From JBBRGK01 sp036741355 (GTDB taxonomy: Bacteria; Chloroflexota; Dehalococcoidia; CAUJGQ01), in the NCBI GenBank assembly GCA_036741355.1, contig DAINSK010000005.1, positions 62,001 through 126,000 on the forward strand: DNA of 64,000 bases, read 5' to 3'. Every line of letters begins with the position of its first letter. Within the stretch, counting starts at the first letter, position 1. The position numbers and the translations under genes are program-made. Positions 33,166-42,664 of this stretch are shown piece by piece. The notes under the pieces were generated by a model that was not told where the DNA came from, did no database searches, and saw nothing but the letters and a program-made list of their open reading frames with translations.

Positions 33166-34617
33166 GTGACCCGCACATCATTCGCCGCCCTAGATGGTCC
33201 ACCGCGAGATGCTCGCCTCGCATCCCCGCCATTCGGCGGGATTGCAGAACTTGCTCAATATCAACAATTCGTCACCTGGCGGTCGGAGGCTCGCCCCGGC
33301 AGCGCCAAGCCCGCCAAGGTGCCCTACGATCCCAAGACCGGGCAGCGGGCTTCGGTCAGTGACCCGACCACCTGGGGCTCATATGCCCAGGTACGCCTGG
33401 CCTGCTTGCAGCATGGCCATGACGGTGTAGGCTTCGTACTGACAGAGGGCGATCCGTTCTGGGGGGGTGACATTGACCACTGTCGTGACCCCGAAACCGG
33501 CCAGATCACGCCGGAAGCCGAGGCCGCCGTTCTGTTATGCGACACATACACCGAGGTCTCGCCTTCGGGTACGGGGCTCCGCGTGATTGGCCGCGGCGTG
33601 CTGCCGCCGGGTCCACGTAAGAATGGTGGGTTCGAACGCTACGACGACAAGCGGTTTGTAACCATTACTTCGAATCATCTGCCAGGAACGCCCACCAACA
33701 TCGCCGACTGCAGCAACCGCATGGCGGCCATCCATTCAGCGTTCACCGCCTTTGGCGAGCAAGCAAAGCGCCAGTCGAACCGCCGCTATACTGCGGCGGA
33801 CTTGGAGAACGCTGATTCACCGGCACCCGCCGTCGATATTGCTGACGACGACCTGCCTCAGCGCATGTTCGCTTCGCGGTCTGGCAACGAAATCAAAGCA
33901 CTTTGGCGCGGGAATTGGCAGGAAAAGTACGGCTCACAGAATGAAGCGGACCTGGCGATGTGCAGCCACCTGGCCTTTTGGACCGGTCGCAACCCCGCCA
34001 GGATGGATGGACTCATGCGCGAGTCCGGGCTCATGCGGGCCAAGTGGGATGAATCACACTACGCCGATGGCTCAACGTACGGTGAGGCCACGATCGCAAA
34101 AGCTATGGAAACCGTGCATGCGACCTACCGCCGCGATGGTCGGGGACTCGTCAGTATCACTGCTACGGCAAGCTTTACGGGCGATTCGGAGGAAGCGGCC
34201 GATACGCTCAGCCAGTTGTTCGATATGCTGGCGGTTGCACATCTTTCCTCGACTCAGAAGCTGGTCGGGATTGCGCTCGCTTGTCACTTTGCGGTGCGGG
34301 GTGGTAACCGGACTTCTGTCTCCCTGAGCGAGATTGGCGCTAGCATTGGCGTCTCGGATGACACGGTGTCGCGCTGCATTACGAAGTACGAGCAACGCGG
34401 CTTTCTCGCCAAGGGTCTGCAGTCCCGACCCGTTGGACGGCCGGACGGGGACACGGGTGGATGGATCCCGTCCTTCGAGCGACGCTTATACGTGTCGCCC
34501 CGCATACCCGCCAGATCGGTCGCAGCGTACCTCGCTCAGCTTGCCGTATTGTCCCCGTTGCCAGACGCGAAGCGGCATGGCGGGGTTCGCGAACACAAAG
34601 ATTCAGGCCCCGGATGA
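33166..34617 (+). CDS. primase-polymerase-like protein with C-terminal winged helix
   Basis: 483 aa from a GTG at 33166 (a TTG at 33145 is also possible). N-terminal domain: 'FVTWRSEARPGSAKPAKVPY', 'DGVGFVLTEGDPFWGGDIDH', 'EVSPSGTGLRVIGRG' and 'RFVTITSNHLPGTP', the pattern of NrS-1/PrimPol-like replication proteins of phages and plasmids (Asp pair in 'GGDIDH'). A middle block 'ADLAMCSHLAFWTGRNPARM' and 'GLMRAKWDESHY' is also typical. Where relatives carry a helicase, this one has a GntR-like HTH: 'SLSEIGASIGVSDDTVSRCI'. Likely the element's replication initiator or a derived regulator. Confidence 0.75.
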   Translation: MTRTSFAALDGPPRDARLASPPFGGIAELAQYQQFVTWRSEARPGSAKPAKVPYDPKTGQRASVSDPTTWGSYAQVRLACLQHGHDGVGFVLTEGDPFWGGDIDHCRDPETGQITPEAEAAVLLCDTYTEVSPSGTGLRVIGRGVLPPGPRKNGGFERYDDKRFVTITSNHLPGTPTNIADCSNRMAAIHSAFTAFGEQAKRQSNRRYTAADLENADSPAPAVDIADDDLPQRMFASRSGNEIKALWRGNWQEKYGSQNEADLAMCSHLAFWTGRNPARMDGLMRESGLMRAKWDESHYADGSTYGEATIAKAMETVHATYRRDGRGLVSITATASFTGDSEEAADTLSQLFDMLAVAHLSSTQKLVGIALACHFAVRGGNRTSVSLSEIGASIGVSDDTVSRCITKYEQRGFLAKGLQSRPVGRPDGDTGGWIPSFERRLYVSPRIPARSVAAYLAQLAVLSPLPDAKRHGGVREHKDSGPG

Positions 34618-34902
34618 CGTCAGTAGACGCAGCGTACCCCGTAAACCGCAAGATGCGGTTATATCTAACACGGGTGGGGTGTAGGGGGAGACGAGGGGTA
34701 AAGACGAGCCGAGCCCGCAGCGCGTAGCGCAGGGCGGCGCGATCAGATTCGCAGTCGCGCACTTCCAATAAACGGTTCATGACTGTAGTGGCGCGGATTA
34801 GTCACAGAACCTGATGGGGCAGTGCTGGTAAACTACCCTGACTCTGTCAATCGCCGGTGGCACAGGCGCAACAGTCACGGGGCCAGTCAACTCGACGCTC
34901 TG

Positions 34903-36060
34903 TTAGCCAGGCGTAAATACCTCTGCTGTGGCTACCACCTTACCTGTTGCTGTGGATCCTCCAACGACAAGTACGCGACCATCCTGCATCAGCGCCGATG
35001 CAAAGAAGATCCTAGCCGAACTCATGGAGCCCGCTTGAGACCAAAGAGCTGTGCGGGAATCAAAGATTTCGGCCGATCCGAGGTAACCATCCAAACCGCT
35101 ACCACCGGCCACTAGCACTTGGCCGTTCGGCAGCGCAATCACGTTAGCCAATACGTGCGAAGAGAGCATGTTATCGGCTGCGGACCAAAGTCCAGTCGAT
35201 GGGTCGAAGATCTCCGTCGACGCCCCAAACCCCGTGTCCCCGAAGCTTTGACTATTGGACGAGCCCCCCACGACAAGCACGCGACCATCAGGGAGCAATG
35301 CAGCCCCATGGCCATCACGCCCATTTAGCATCGAGCCCGTCTCATACCATGAATTGGTGATCGGATCAAAGACCTCCACAGACGCTAGCTCGCCCACCAT
35401 TCGGACAATTCCGCCAGCGACGAGAACGCTACCGTCGTTTAGTAGCGTCGCGGTATAGTCATACCGACCCTTCACAATTGGGCCTGTGAGCGTCCATAAG
35501 CCGGTAGAAGGATCCCAGGTCTCCGCGTCGGGCCCGCTGCGGACAAGCACACGGCCATCTCGTAAGAGTGTGGCAGTGTGAAAGGCACGCGCCGAATTCA
35601 TGCTCCCTGTCATGGTCCAAATCCCCCTGCTTGGGTCGTAGACCTCAGCAGAATCCAGGTCGGATTCATCGGATAGGGGGAACAGCTTAATCACACCGCC
35701 GGAGACAAGTACACGGCCGTCGTTAAGCAGTGTCGCGGTATGAAAAGTTCTAGCGACATTTAGAGAACCGGTTCTACTCCAGGCGCCTCGAATCGGGTCG
35801 TAAATTTCTGCGGAGCGCAAATGCTGGCTCGCGGCATCGTCGCCAGCCGCAATTAGTACCCGGCCGTCGAGAAGAGTCGTAGCTGTTGCACTTGTTCGGG
35901 CAGTACTCATGTCGCGAATCGCCTGCCAAGAACCGACCGCCCTAGCAGGCTCAGCGTGCATCGCGCTGACACCAAGTAGCGCGCATACAGAGAGTACCAG
36001 AGCGACTGACCAGAATTTTGCAGCGCGTGCCACTCGCTTCGAGGCGTGAGCCAATTCCAC
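34903..36060 (-). CDS. exported kelch-repeat protein, seven repeats
   Basis: 385 aa from a GTG at 36060, placed by an AAGGAG 8 bp upstream; the longer frame to 36114 lacks one. A signal sequence ('FWSVALVLSVCALLGVSAM') ends in an Ala-rich cleavage site. Seven kelch units follow, each with 'R..HTATLL.DGRVLV.GG' and 'EIYDP..G.W', e.g. 'ARTFHTATLLNDGRVLVSGG'. Seven blades would close a propeller. Secreted or surface binding protein; ligand unknown. It is the first of several exported cargo proteins of the element. 34618-34902 upstream holds no gene. Confidence 0.85.
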   Translation of the reverse strand: MELAHASKRVARAAKFWSVALVLSVCALLGVSAMHAEPARAVGSWQAIRDMSTARTSATATTLLDGRVLIAAGDDAASQHLRSAEIYDPIRGAWSRTGSLNVARTFHTATLLNDGRVLVSGGVIKLFPLSDESDLDSAEVYDPSRGIWTMTGSMNSARAFHTATLLRDGRVLVRSGPDAETWDPSTGLWTLTGPIVKGRYDYTATLLNDGSVLVAGGIVRMVGELASVEVFDPITNSWYETGSMLNGRDGHGAALLPDGRVLVVGGSSNSQSFGDTGFGASTEIFDPSTGLWSAADNMLSSHVLANVIALPNGQVLVAGGSGLDGYLGSAEIFDSRTALWSQAGSMSSARIFFASALMQDGRVLVVGGSTATGKVVATAEVFTPG

Positions 36061-36575
36061 TTCAATTCTCCTTGTGCCGCCGACCGATATGACATCGCCG
36101 ACCAACAGCAGCATCTACGGCACGACAGCAAACGAATTGGCGACGGTGACATCCGACTTGCGAGCTATCTCTCTACGCCGCTGTAATGTCGATCGAACCG
36201 GACTTTGTACGGGCTGCCAGCAGGCAAAAGCCATGGACCTGATCATAGTGGTGTCCCAAGGGCGATGATTTGATCTGACCCCAAAGTTGCCGCTGTGACG
36301 CCGACGAATGCGCTGCGCAGCCGTATCAGGTATGGCGAGATCAACTTCGTGCTGAAGCATGTCCCCTAGCGGCCGAGTCACAGGCATCGCGGATGAGCCA
36401 AGCGTATCCATGGGCCAGTGTACCCCAGCAGCCCTCTGGATTACGAAATCTGCAAGCTTGCGCAAGTAACCCTCACGTGTGTCGGGTACATTGATAACTT
36501 CAAATTACGCGTGGATGATGGTGTATTTATCACTTGCATTAGCCGCCGCGGGGATGCTGGTCGGTGTGGTCGTGA
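36061..36575. other. gene-poor interval, 515 bp
   Basis: Contains the ribosome site of the kelch gene at its left edge and a short plus-strand frame (36479-36676) with one hydrophobic stretch, 'VYLSLALAAAGMLVGVVVI', that runs into the convergent end of the gene at 36576. The hydrophobic frame could be a remnant of a membrane or exported protein, but there is no ribosome site or sequel. Confidence 0.35.
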
Positions 36576-37001
36576 TCACGCCCCGCACGGCGGCTGAGGC
36601 ACCTCCGACGACCAGCCCGAGCTACAGACGAAGACGATCGTTCCGTACTGCTGCAAATATGCGCTGTGCGGACTAGCGAAGGTCAGGCTAATGGGCTCAC
36701 CCCAGAGCCAGCGATAGAGGTCTTCGTCGGTACTCACGACTACTTTTCCGTACGCCGTCCTTTCATCGTCGGACACAGAGCTGAATTCGACGATAAGGCT
36801 ATATCCTGGGCTACCGCCGAGTGCTGTGTAGAGGGCAATCGAAGAGCCATCCTCCGCAACGACGATGCGGAAATCGTGGGCGTACCAGGATCGTGAGAAT
36901 GCCGTGAAGTCGGCGGACGTGTCCGCACGTGCACGGGGCGCCCCAACTGTGGTCGCAAATAAACAACAGATCGTGACGACCATCATCGCGGGACGCAACA
37001 T
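36576..37001 (-). CDS. small exported hypothetical protein
   Basis: 141 aa. Signal peptide 'PAMMVVTICCLFATTVGAPRA' followed by a mature domain with 'RSWYAHDFRIVVAEDGSSIA', 'LIVEFSSVSDDERTAYGKVV' and two Cys near the C-terminus ('FVCSSG', 'PPCGA'). Beta-rich; no family recognised. Lies 42 bp downstream of the large lipoprotein gene at 37044 on the same strand, so the two probably share a transcript. Confidence 0.65.
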   Translation of the reverse strand: MLRPAMMVVTICCLFATTVGAPRARADTSADFTAFSRSWYAHDFRIVVAEDGSSIALYTALGGSPGYSLIVEFSSVSDDERTAYGKVVVSTDEDLYRWLWGEPISLTFASPHSAYLQQYGTIVFVCSSGWSSEVPQPPCGA

Positions 37002-37043
37002 GCGTTTCTTCTCCCGTCAGGCTTCCTTACATCTCTCTGCTAG

Positions 37044-39122
37044 CTAGTAAGCGCGTTGACCACTCGAATCACCACCATTGCCGTTGCTGTTGGTGTAGGT
37101 GCCTTGGAAACTGCTCCCGTCCTGTGCGAACGTCCATGTAAAGGTGTTGTGAGAATCGCTCCCATAGGTGGCGTGAAGTGTCCGACCATTGAGCACACCA
37201 GAGAGCGAGAAGGCGTCTCCACTACCAAGGACCTGTGCTCCCTCCTGCGTCAGGACCACGCGGAACGTGAAGCTTTGACCGGTGCCGACACCGTACCTGA
37301 CCACATCGGTAAAGACCCAGGTACCTGCTACCGAATTGACGCTTACTTGTTGTGAAGGCTGGCTCGGCTGTGCCGCCGAGCCGCACAGCTCTAAACGAGC
37401 GGACGGGTCACTGCGTTCCAGACGCCAGCGTCCACTTTCTTGTACAGCGGTCCATGAGCTACCCCAACGATTGACAACCGGCCCCGCATCCACGGAAACA
37501 AAGACGACTCCCACCGAGGTGCCCCGCGGCTGCACCTGCTCAAGAATGACCGAGCGGGTGGTATCGAAGCCGTGTGACCAGCGAGTGAAGTCGTTCCCTC
37601 TGGCAGCTTGGAATCCGCGACTCGTCAGGCTCCAGGCACGAGCCAGGTTGTGGCTATCAATGGCGTAATAATAACCCCGCACCGCGCCTTCCGGACTGCT
37701 GTCGTCGGCCGAAGGCGGCGAAGTCTGCTGTAGGTAATCGCTGCTGATCCAGCCGAAATCGCGTGCGTAATACCACTGGATGCCTGCGGCACTGCGCGGC
37801 CCGTCGGTGAGCTGAATCACAGCCCCTTGCATCAGACATCCGACACGATTCGGTGAGCCGGGTTGGGCGCGGACGTTCACGCCGTCGGGAGCGCTGATCC
37901 TGGCGTAGCTACCGGACGCAGCGGGCACGGCGATGGCTGGAAGCGGCGTGGGGCAAGACACCGATGCAAGGAGTTGTGCCGCTTGGTTATCAGCACCCGT
38001 GCCTTTGTCGAGATATCCACCATACTGGTCCTGAGCTGACCGCATCGCCGATTGGGATGCATCCACCTGCCCCTGTGCATCGGACATGGCGCTGGATACG
38101 GCAGCCGACGAATTGCGGGCCGTGACTGCGGACGCCATCGGCTGGTTGAGCGCCGTCTGCAGCGTCTGCAGGTCCGTCTTCACCGTCGCAATACCGGTGT
38201 TCACTGCATCGATGTCCGCCGACACTTTCCCCGCTGCCGCGTTCAGGGCCTGGTCGTCGGACTGCAGTTTAACGAGCGCACGGCCCACATCAGAGCGTTG
38301 ATTACCGACCTCGCTACTACGTGCGCAGTCGAATGGCTGCTGTCCAGCCGACTGTTCTGCCTGAAGTGCCGCCTGAACCGCCGACCAGTTTGGATCGAAG
38401 CCTTTCGTCACGGCCTCGAAGCGGGTGTCCGTGGCGAGTGCTGCCGCATCCGTGTGCAGCTTGGAGAGCGCTGATGTCAGCGCGCTATCGGCCCCGACTA
38501 CGTCGGAGCGTGCTCTTACGGAGTTCTTAAAGGCAATGGTTGCCTGGTTGTAGGCATCGACCGTCGATTGGTGGTAGGTCGTCGTCTGCAACAGCCCGCT
38601 CGTGGCGGGCGAAATGAGTACCAGAGCGTCGCCAGCGATCGAGCCGGTCCACGTAACGCTCTGGTGCCCGCTCTGGTCCACCGAGAGGCTGACATCGTTG
38701 CCCGAGTGCGTCCCCGTGAAGGGGTAGTTCTGTGTGAGTACGGCAAACGAGCCGCCGTCGGGCAGGTATACCAGCTGAACCTGCCCGCGCAACTGGCCAG
38801 AGGCGTCGATCCACTGGATGAACTCGACCCTGTCCGGCTCAGCTATCAGCCATCCCGTCGCGGCACCCAGAGGTGGGGCCGGGGTCTTCGAGGCTTGGCT
38901 ATGCGTCGGCTTTCCCGAATCACAACCAGCAAGCTCGAAGGCCAGCGCGAGGCTGGCAGCAAGTACCGCGATCGGCAGCAAGTAGCGGCGGAGCCGTGAA
39001 AAGACATCTCGCGTTCCGTCTGGTGCTGAGATGGGCGGGACTGTGCCGTCACTGGTCGAGTCAGACGCGGGACCGCCACCCGTGAGCACCGCTGCGGTGA
39101 GGGAATCGATGGCGGAACGCAA
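37044..39122 (-). CDS. large exported protein with coiled coil and SH3b domain
   Basis: 692 aa from a TTG (39122), the only usual start codon in the open frame. A basic stretch 'FSRLRRYLLP' and hydrophobic segment end at a lipobox-like 'FELAGCDSG' about residue 67; the cytoplasmic part before it is unusually long, so the start may be wrong or it is a signal anchor. The middle is a Ser/Ala/Gln-rich helical region, probably coiled coil (about 180-390). An SH3b-type domain follows ('YARISAPDGVNVRAQPGSPN', 'WYYARDFGWISSDYL'), then a ketosteroid-isomerase-like stretch ('AVRGYYYAIDSHNLARAW') and a C-terminal beta domain. Surface protein, perhaps cell-wall binding. Confidence 0.75.
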   Translation of the reverse strand: MRSAIDSLTAAVLTGGGPASDSTSDGTVPPISAPDGTRDVFSRLRRYLLPIAVLAASLALAFELAGCDSGKPTHSQASKTPAPPLGAATGWLIAEPDRVEFIQWIDASGQLRGQVQLVYLPDGGSFAVLTQNYPFTGTHSGNDVSLSVDQSGHQSVTWTGSIAGDALVLISPATSGLLQTTTYHQSTVDAYNQATIAFKNSVRARSDVVGADSALTSALSKLHTDAAALATDTRFEAVTKGFDPNWSAVQAALQAEQSAGQQPFDCARSSEVGNQRSDVGRALVKLQSDDQALNAAAGKVSADIDAVNTGIATVKTDLQTLQTALNQPMASAVTARNSSAAVSSAMSDAQGQVDASQSAMRSAQDQYGGYLDKGTGADNQAAQLLASVSCPTPLPAIAVPAASGSYARISAPDGVNVRAQPGSPNRVGCLMQGAVIQLTDGPRSAAGIQWYYARDFGWISSDYLQQTSPPSADDSSPEGAVRGYYYAIDSHNLARAWSLTSRGFQAARGNDFTRWSHGFDTTRSVILEQVQPRGTSVGVVFVSVDAGPVVNRWGSSWTAVQESGRWRLERSDPSARLELCGSAAQPSQPSQQVSVNSVAGTWVFTDVVRYGVGTGQSFTFRVVLTQEGAQVLGSGDAFSLSGVLNGRTLHATYGSDSHNTFTWTFAQDGSSFQGTYTNSNGNGGDSSGQRAY

Positions 39123-39243
39123 GGCGGCCCGCTTTCTATTCTGGCCAACCGGAATCTGCGCATTGTCGGCTTACAAGCCAAGTCTGTGAATTGTAACATA
39201 ACACTAACGAATTCACCAGGTTTGTTCTATCGGGGAGCCACGG

Positions 39244-39289
39244 CAGACGTGCTTCCTCTGTCTAAACCCCGGTGGAGCGGTGCGTCAAA
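39244..39289. repeat. 46-bp dispersed repeat, copy 1
   Basis: Contains 'CTAAACCCCGGTGGAGCGGT' and matches 43288-43333 with 3 differences in 46. It lies in the 472-bp gene-free interval 39123-39594 between divergent genes; the rest of that interval shows no gene. Confidence 0.6.
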
Positions 39290-39594
39290 AGGGGAGGACC
39301 CAATGCTGATCGCAATCGTCGTGTTCAAGCGATGCTCACGTAACTAGTGCTACATGCCGCTGTCGCCATCCTTGCCAGTCGTACACTGGACGTCCAAAAT
39401 CGGTGATTCTCAAGCTGTCACAATGCACCTCCGGCGTCGAGGAGAACAACGCCAAGGAAATGAGTCTTGTTCCCCGTACTTTCTTGAGAGGCGGCCAATG
39501 TTGTGTGTTCCTACGCTAGCCGGACGGCTGCCCGTCTTCGCCGGGCCTTCCCTCGCCAACTGGGAATCCCTCGGAAACGGATGATGGAGAAAGC

Positions 39595-40506
39595 ATGGAA
39601 AGCTCGCCATGGATCGAACCCGAACCCCAGGCCGACCGAATCGGCAAGGCATTGCAGGAGACCCTTGCCATACTCCACGCACACTGGCGCTCGCTGATCG
39701 GACACGAAAGCAGCCTCAGCCCTGATCCGCTCGATCTGCGAAAGCGGCTTATTCTTACGGAGTTTCGCGAAATTACGACCATTCTGGACGTTATCCGCGC
39801 CAGCCTTGACAGGCTTTTCCGGATTGGCGTCCACGGTGACCAGACAGGTGGGATATGGCTACAGCCGGAAGTAGCCCTGAGCCACCACCCGGAATTAGCT
39901 CTGAGCCACCGGCGGCGTACGTCGAGCTTTGAGGAAGGAGAGTGGGGTTATCGTGTCCGACAAGTGGACGAGATAGTCCAGGAGCTCTCCGTACATATGA
40001 AGACGCTGTATGAGTGGTTATATCATCTATTCGTGCTGATCAGGCAAGACAAACGTCAAGACCAGATCTATGCACTCGTTCCACGCGAGTTATGGAGCAA
40101 GCTCAGTGGATTTGCAGTCTTCCGCTCCAAGCTTATAACCCATAAAGAAGGCGTCATGCTCTTTCTGGTAAACGGTGTGCGCTATGGCAAATGCAACCTA
40201 GAGTTGCTTATGATACCGCTTGTGTTGCCACCCGAAGTGGTTGACCGGATCAATGAGCTTTATGAACGCTACGCCGCCGCATTTCCGGAGGCATACATCG
40301 TACCTATTGTACCCGGCGTGGCTTCCACGAGGATAGCAATGCTGACGCGACACCTAGGGTCTATTGAGGACGCGCAAGACTTGCGCGAGATCACGAGACT
40401 GATTCAGCGCTACGGCACCGATTCGGTTAGCGCGGCCGACGTTGCTGAATACGTTAGCCAACTTGCGGAGGCTTTGATACCGAAGCTCGCTCACCTCGGC
40501 GTTTAA
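39595..40506 (+). CDS. hypothetical element protein, helical
   Basis: 303 aa, soluble, no signal. Largely helical with regular hydrophobic spacing: 'QETLAILHAHWRSLIG', 'VDEIVQELSVHMKTLYEWLYHLFVLIRQ', 'LPPEVVDRINELYERYAAAF'. The conserved-looking middle 'SKLITHKEGVMLFLVNGVRYG' may be a beta hairpin. Codon use is less GC-biased than the chromosome. No family recognised. Ribosome site GATGGAG precedes the ATG. It is the only large cytosolic unknown in the cargo half of the element. Confidence 0.65.
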   Translation: MESSPWIEPEPQADRIGKALQETLAILHAHWRSLIGHESSLSPDPLDLRKRLILTEFREITTILDVIRASLDRLFRIGVHGDQTGGIWLQPEVALSHHPELALSHRRRTSSFEEGEWGYRVRQVDEIVQELSVHMKTLYEWLYHLFVLIRQDKRQDQIYALVPRELWSKLSGFAVFRSKLITHKEGVMLFLVNGVRYGKCNLELLMIPLVLPPEVVDRINELYERYAAAFPEAYIVPIVPGVASTRIAMLTRHLGSIEDAQDLREITRLIQRYGTDSVSAADVAEYVSQLAEALIPKLAHLGV

Positions 40507-40598
40507 GTTGCTGGAAATCCTTGACATTCTTTTAACAAAAGCGCAAGGATTACGTGCTGCGTCGGCAGACCGGCGAGTAACGCAAGGAGCACCCCGCC

Positions 40599-41762
40599 AT
40601 GCGTCGGGTTAGCCTGGCCATCCTCGCTGCGCTCTTCTTCTTCGGACTCCACTCCTCCGGACATGTCTTCGCCATCACCTATGCCGCTGGCTGGAACCTG
40701 GTTGCAGGACCGGAAGGATCGCGCCTCACCGGTGCGAGCGGCAGCATCTTCACGATGCAGCCAGGTGACACAGACTATGAGAGTTTTCCGGCGGACTCGC
40801 CACTGCATGGCGGCTGGGGCTACTGGGCGAACTTCCCGAGCGGGGGCAGCATCACGTTCGGGAATGGCCAAACGACCTTCACCGTCACTCCCGTTCCTGG
40901 TCAGTACGTGATTATCGGGAATCCGGGGACTGCGGAAGCACGGGTGACTGGTGCTGATCAGGTCACGCTATACACGCCATCCGGTGGCTACCGATCCTCC
41001 TCTATCATCCCACCGGGTCAGGGGGCATGGCTGGCGGGGACCGATACGGTTATAGTGACTGTTTCGAGCCAAGGTGCTTCGGGGGACGCCAATCCGCCTG
41101 CGGCGTCAGCACCTCCGCCCGCTGTGCCGCGTGTGTCAGCCACGACAAACATCACCACGTGGGCCGGCCTGAAAGCCAGCTCTGTCCAGAGCGGTGACAT
41201 TCCAGGTTATGCCCTCCAAAAGGAGTTTCCGTCAGTGACAGCAAGCTCCGCAGTCCTTGCTGACTATGAGGCGAGGTTCTTTCAAGGAACGGACCCGAAC
41301 AAAGCTGTGGTTATCGATGAGTATTTGCTAGCAACAGGGACCGCGGAGTTTGCCTACCAATGGGGCATACCGGCCATACTCGGGATCATTCGGGACAACC
41401 CTGAAAACTACAACATCCGTGACCTCGGCACGCAAGCTATCGGCGATATTGATCGCGCCGTAAGGTATTCATGGACGACGCCGGACGGCGATCCGGCCGA
41501 GGACTACGTTGAGATCTTCGTACGGGGCAACGTTGTCGTTGTCGTAGATTGTGATTACGTATTCGGCCTGGGATCGTTGAGTACGCCCATAGTTGTGGCG
41601 CGAACGATCGACAGTCGTATCAATGGTCGGCGCGGGAGTGTGTCCGTGGACGGCCTTTCTGCGGATTCTGCTGCATCACCGGGCCAGTCACTCGACTACG
41701 TCTCAGCGCCGGTCGCACATCGCTCGTTGTCGGGCCGCCGCATTCTTGACGCGGTGAAGTAG
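40599..41762 (+). CDS. exported 'GWNLVAGP' domain protein 1
   Basis: 387 aa. Signal peptide 'SLAILAALFFFGLHSSGHVFA'. Residues about 27-150 form a domain beginning 'AAGWNLVAGPEGS', with 'TMQPGDTDYESFP', 'GGWGYWANFPSGG', 'GQYVIIGNPGTA' and 'IPPGQGAWLAG'. The same order of blocks occurs in the protein at 48383, so it is a shared exported domain. After a Pro/Ala linker the second half ('DIPGYALQKEFPS', 'VRGNVVVVVDCDYVFG') resembles no family I know. Ribosome site AAGGAG is 10 bp upstream. Its 5' end is copied at 50551 and 52152. Confidence 0.75.
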   Translation: MRRVSLAILAALFFFGLHSSGHVFAITYAAGWNLVAGPEGSRLTGASGSIFTMQPGDTDYESFPADSPLHGGWGYWANFPSGGSITFGNGQTTFTVTPVPGQYVIIGNPGTAEARVTGADQVTLYTPSGGYRSSSIIPPGQGAWLAGTDTVIVTVSSQGASGDANPPAASAPPPAVPRVSATTNITTWAGLKASSVQSGDIPGYALQKEFPSVTASSAVLADYEARFFQGTDPNKAVVIDEYLLATGTAEFAYQWGIPAILGIIRDNPENYNIRDLGTQAIGDIDRAVRYSWTTPDGDPAEDYVEIFVRGNVVVVVDCDYVFGLGSLSTPIVVARTIDSRINGRRGSVSVDGLSADSAASPGQSLDYVSAPVAHRSLSGRRILDAVK

Positions 41763-41965
41763 TACCAGCCGCACGAGCGGCGAACCAGTTCTAGGCGTCG
41801 TCCGCTCACCCGCGAGGCGGTTCTCGGACGACGGTGTGATGACGCCAAAGTCGTTACTCCGCCTATATACGTCGTTAAAGCAGTCATCTCGTCGCAGGAA
41901 GTGGTTGGGAGCGGTATTAGGAGCTGTTACTGTGGCAGTAGGGGCGCACAGGCAGACGATACAAG

Positions 41966-42664
41966 CTATTCGGAGCCACTCACTACTAAGTAGGCTCGCC
42001 AACCCTCCCTGTCTTTGCTGATCAATGCCGTAACGCCACCATCGGTCGCAACCATACCAAACCCCCAGATAACCGTCGCTCCGTCGGTGGAGAATAACGG
42101 GGGACCGTCGCAGAAATGAAATAGAGCTGCTGAGCCGCAGTATCCTCCATATTCGCGCGCATAGGCGCCCCTCGTGTAGTACTGGGCGATGGCGAATTCG
42201 AGGTCACCCAAGTTCTGCCAATGTCCGGCGAAGGATAGATCGTCGTAGTCGTGCAGGTCCGCATGGCCGATTTCAGTCCAGAGGCCTCGGTCCGGACCGA
42301 AGTTTTGGGAGACGAACAGCGCCGTGGTCTGAGTCTGGCTCGCGTAGTCCACGATCGCCCAACCCTCATACTGCTGCTGATCACCGAAGTGCCTACTTGC
42401 CGGTTGAGCGCACCATGAGCTTGGTCCGATCGGCCGCTGCGGTGCCGAACAGGTCCCCACCAATTCTTCGAGCGGTAGGCCGAGATCCTCCACTGCAATC
42501 AAGGTGATCAATATCGTTCCGCTCGACTGCGGCGGTCGGGGGGTTGGGGAATCTGTAGGACGAGCGAGGGCCGTCGGGGTGCGGAAGCCCGTCAGCGCCA
42601 GCACCATGCTTGCTGCGGCGGCGATGTAAATCGCAGTTAGACCAGGAACCCTTCCACCGTGCAT
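41966..42664 (-). CDS. exported hypothetical protein, Cys-containing
   Basis: 232 aa. A hydrophobic signal ('AIYIAAAASMVLALTGF') is followed by a Pro/Thr-rich linker and a globular part with 'CSAPQRPIGPSSWCAQPASR', 'YEGWAIVDYASQTQTTALFV', 'YYTRGAYAREYGGYCG' and 'FHFCDGPPLFSTDGAT'. Four cysteines could form two disulfides outside the cell. Family not recognised. Upstream gene on the other strand ends at 41762. Confidence 0.65.
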   Translation of the reverse strand: MHGGRVPGLTAIYIAAAASMVLALTGFRTPTALARPTDSPTPRPPQSSGTILITLIAVEDLGLPLEELVGTCSAPQRPIGPSSWCAQPASRHFGDQQQYEGWAIVDYASQTQTTALFVSQNFGPDRGLWTEIGHADLHDYDDLSFAGHWQNLGDLEFAIAQYYTRGAYAREYGGYCGSAALFHFCDGPPLFSTDGATVIWGFGMVATDGGVTALISKDREGWRAYLVVSGSE

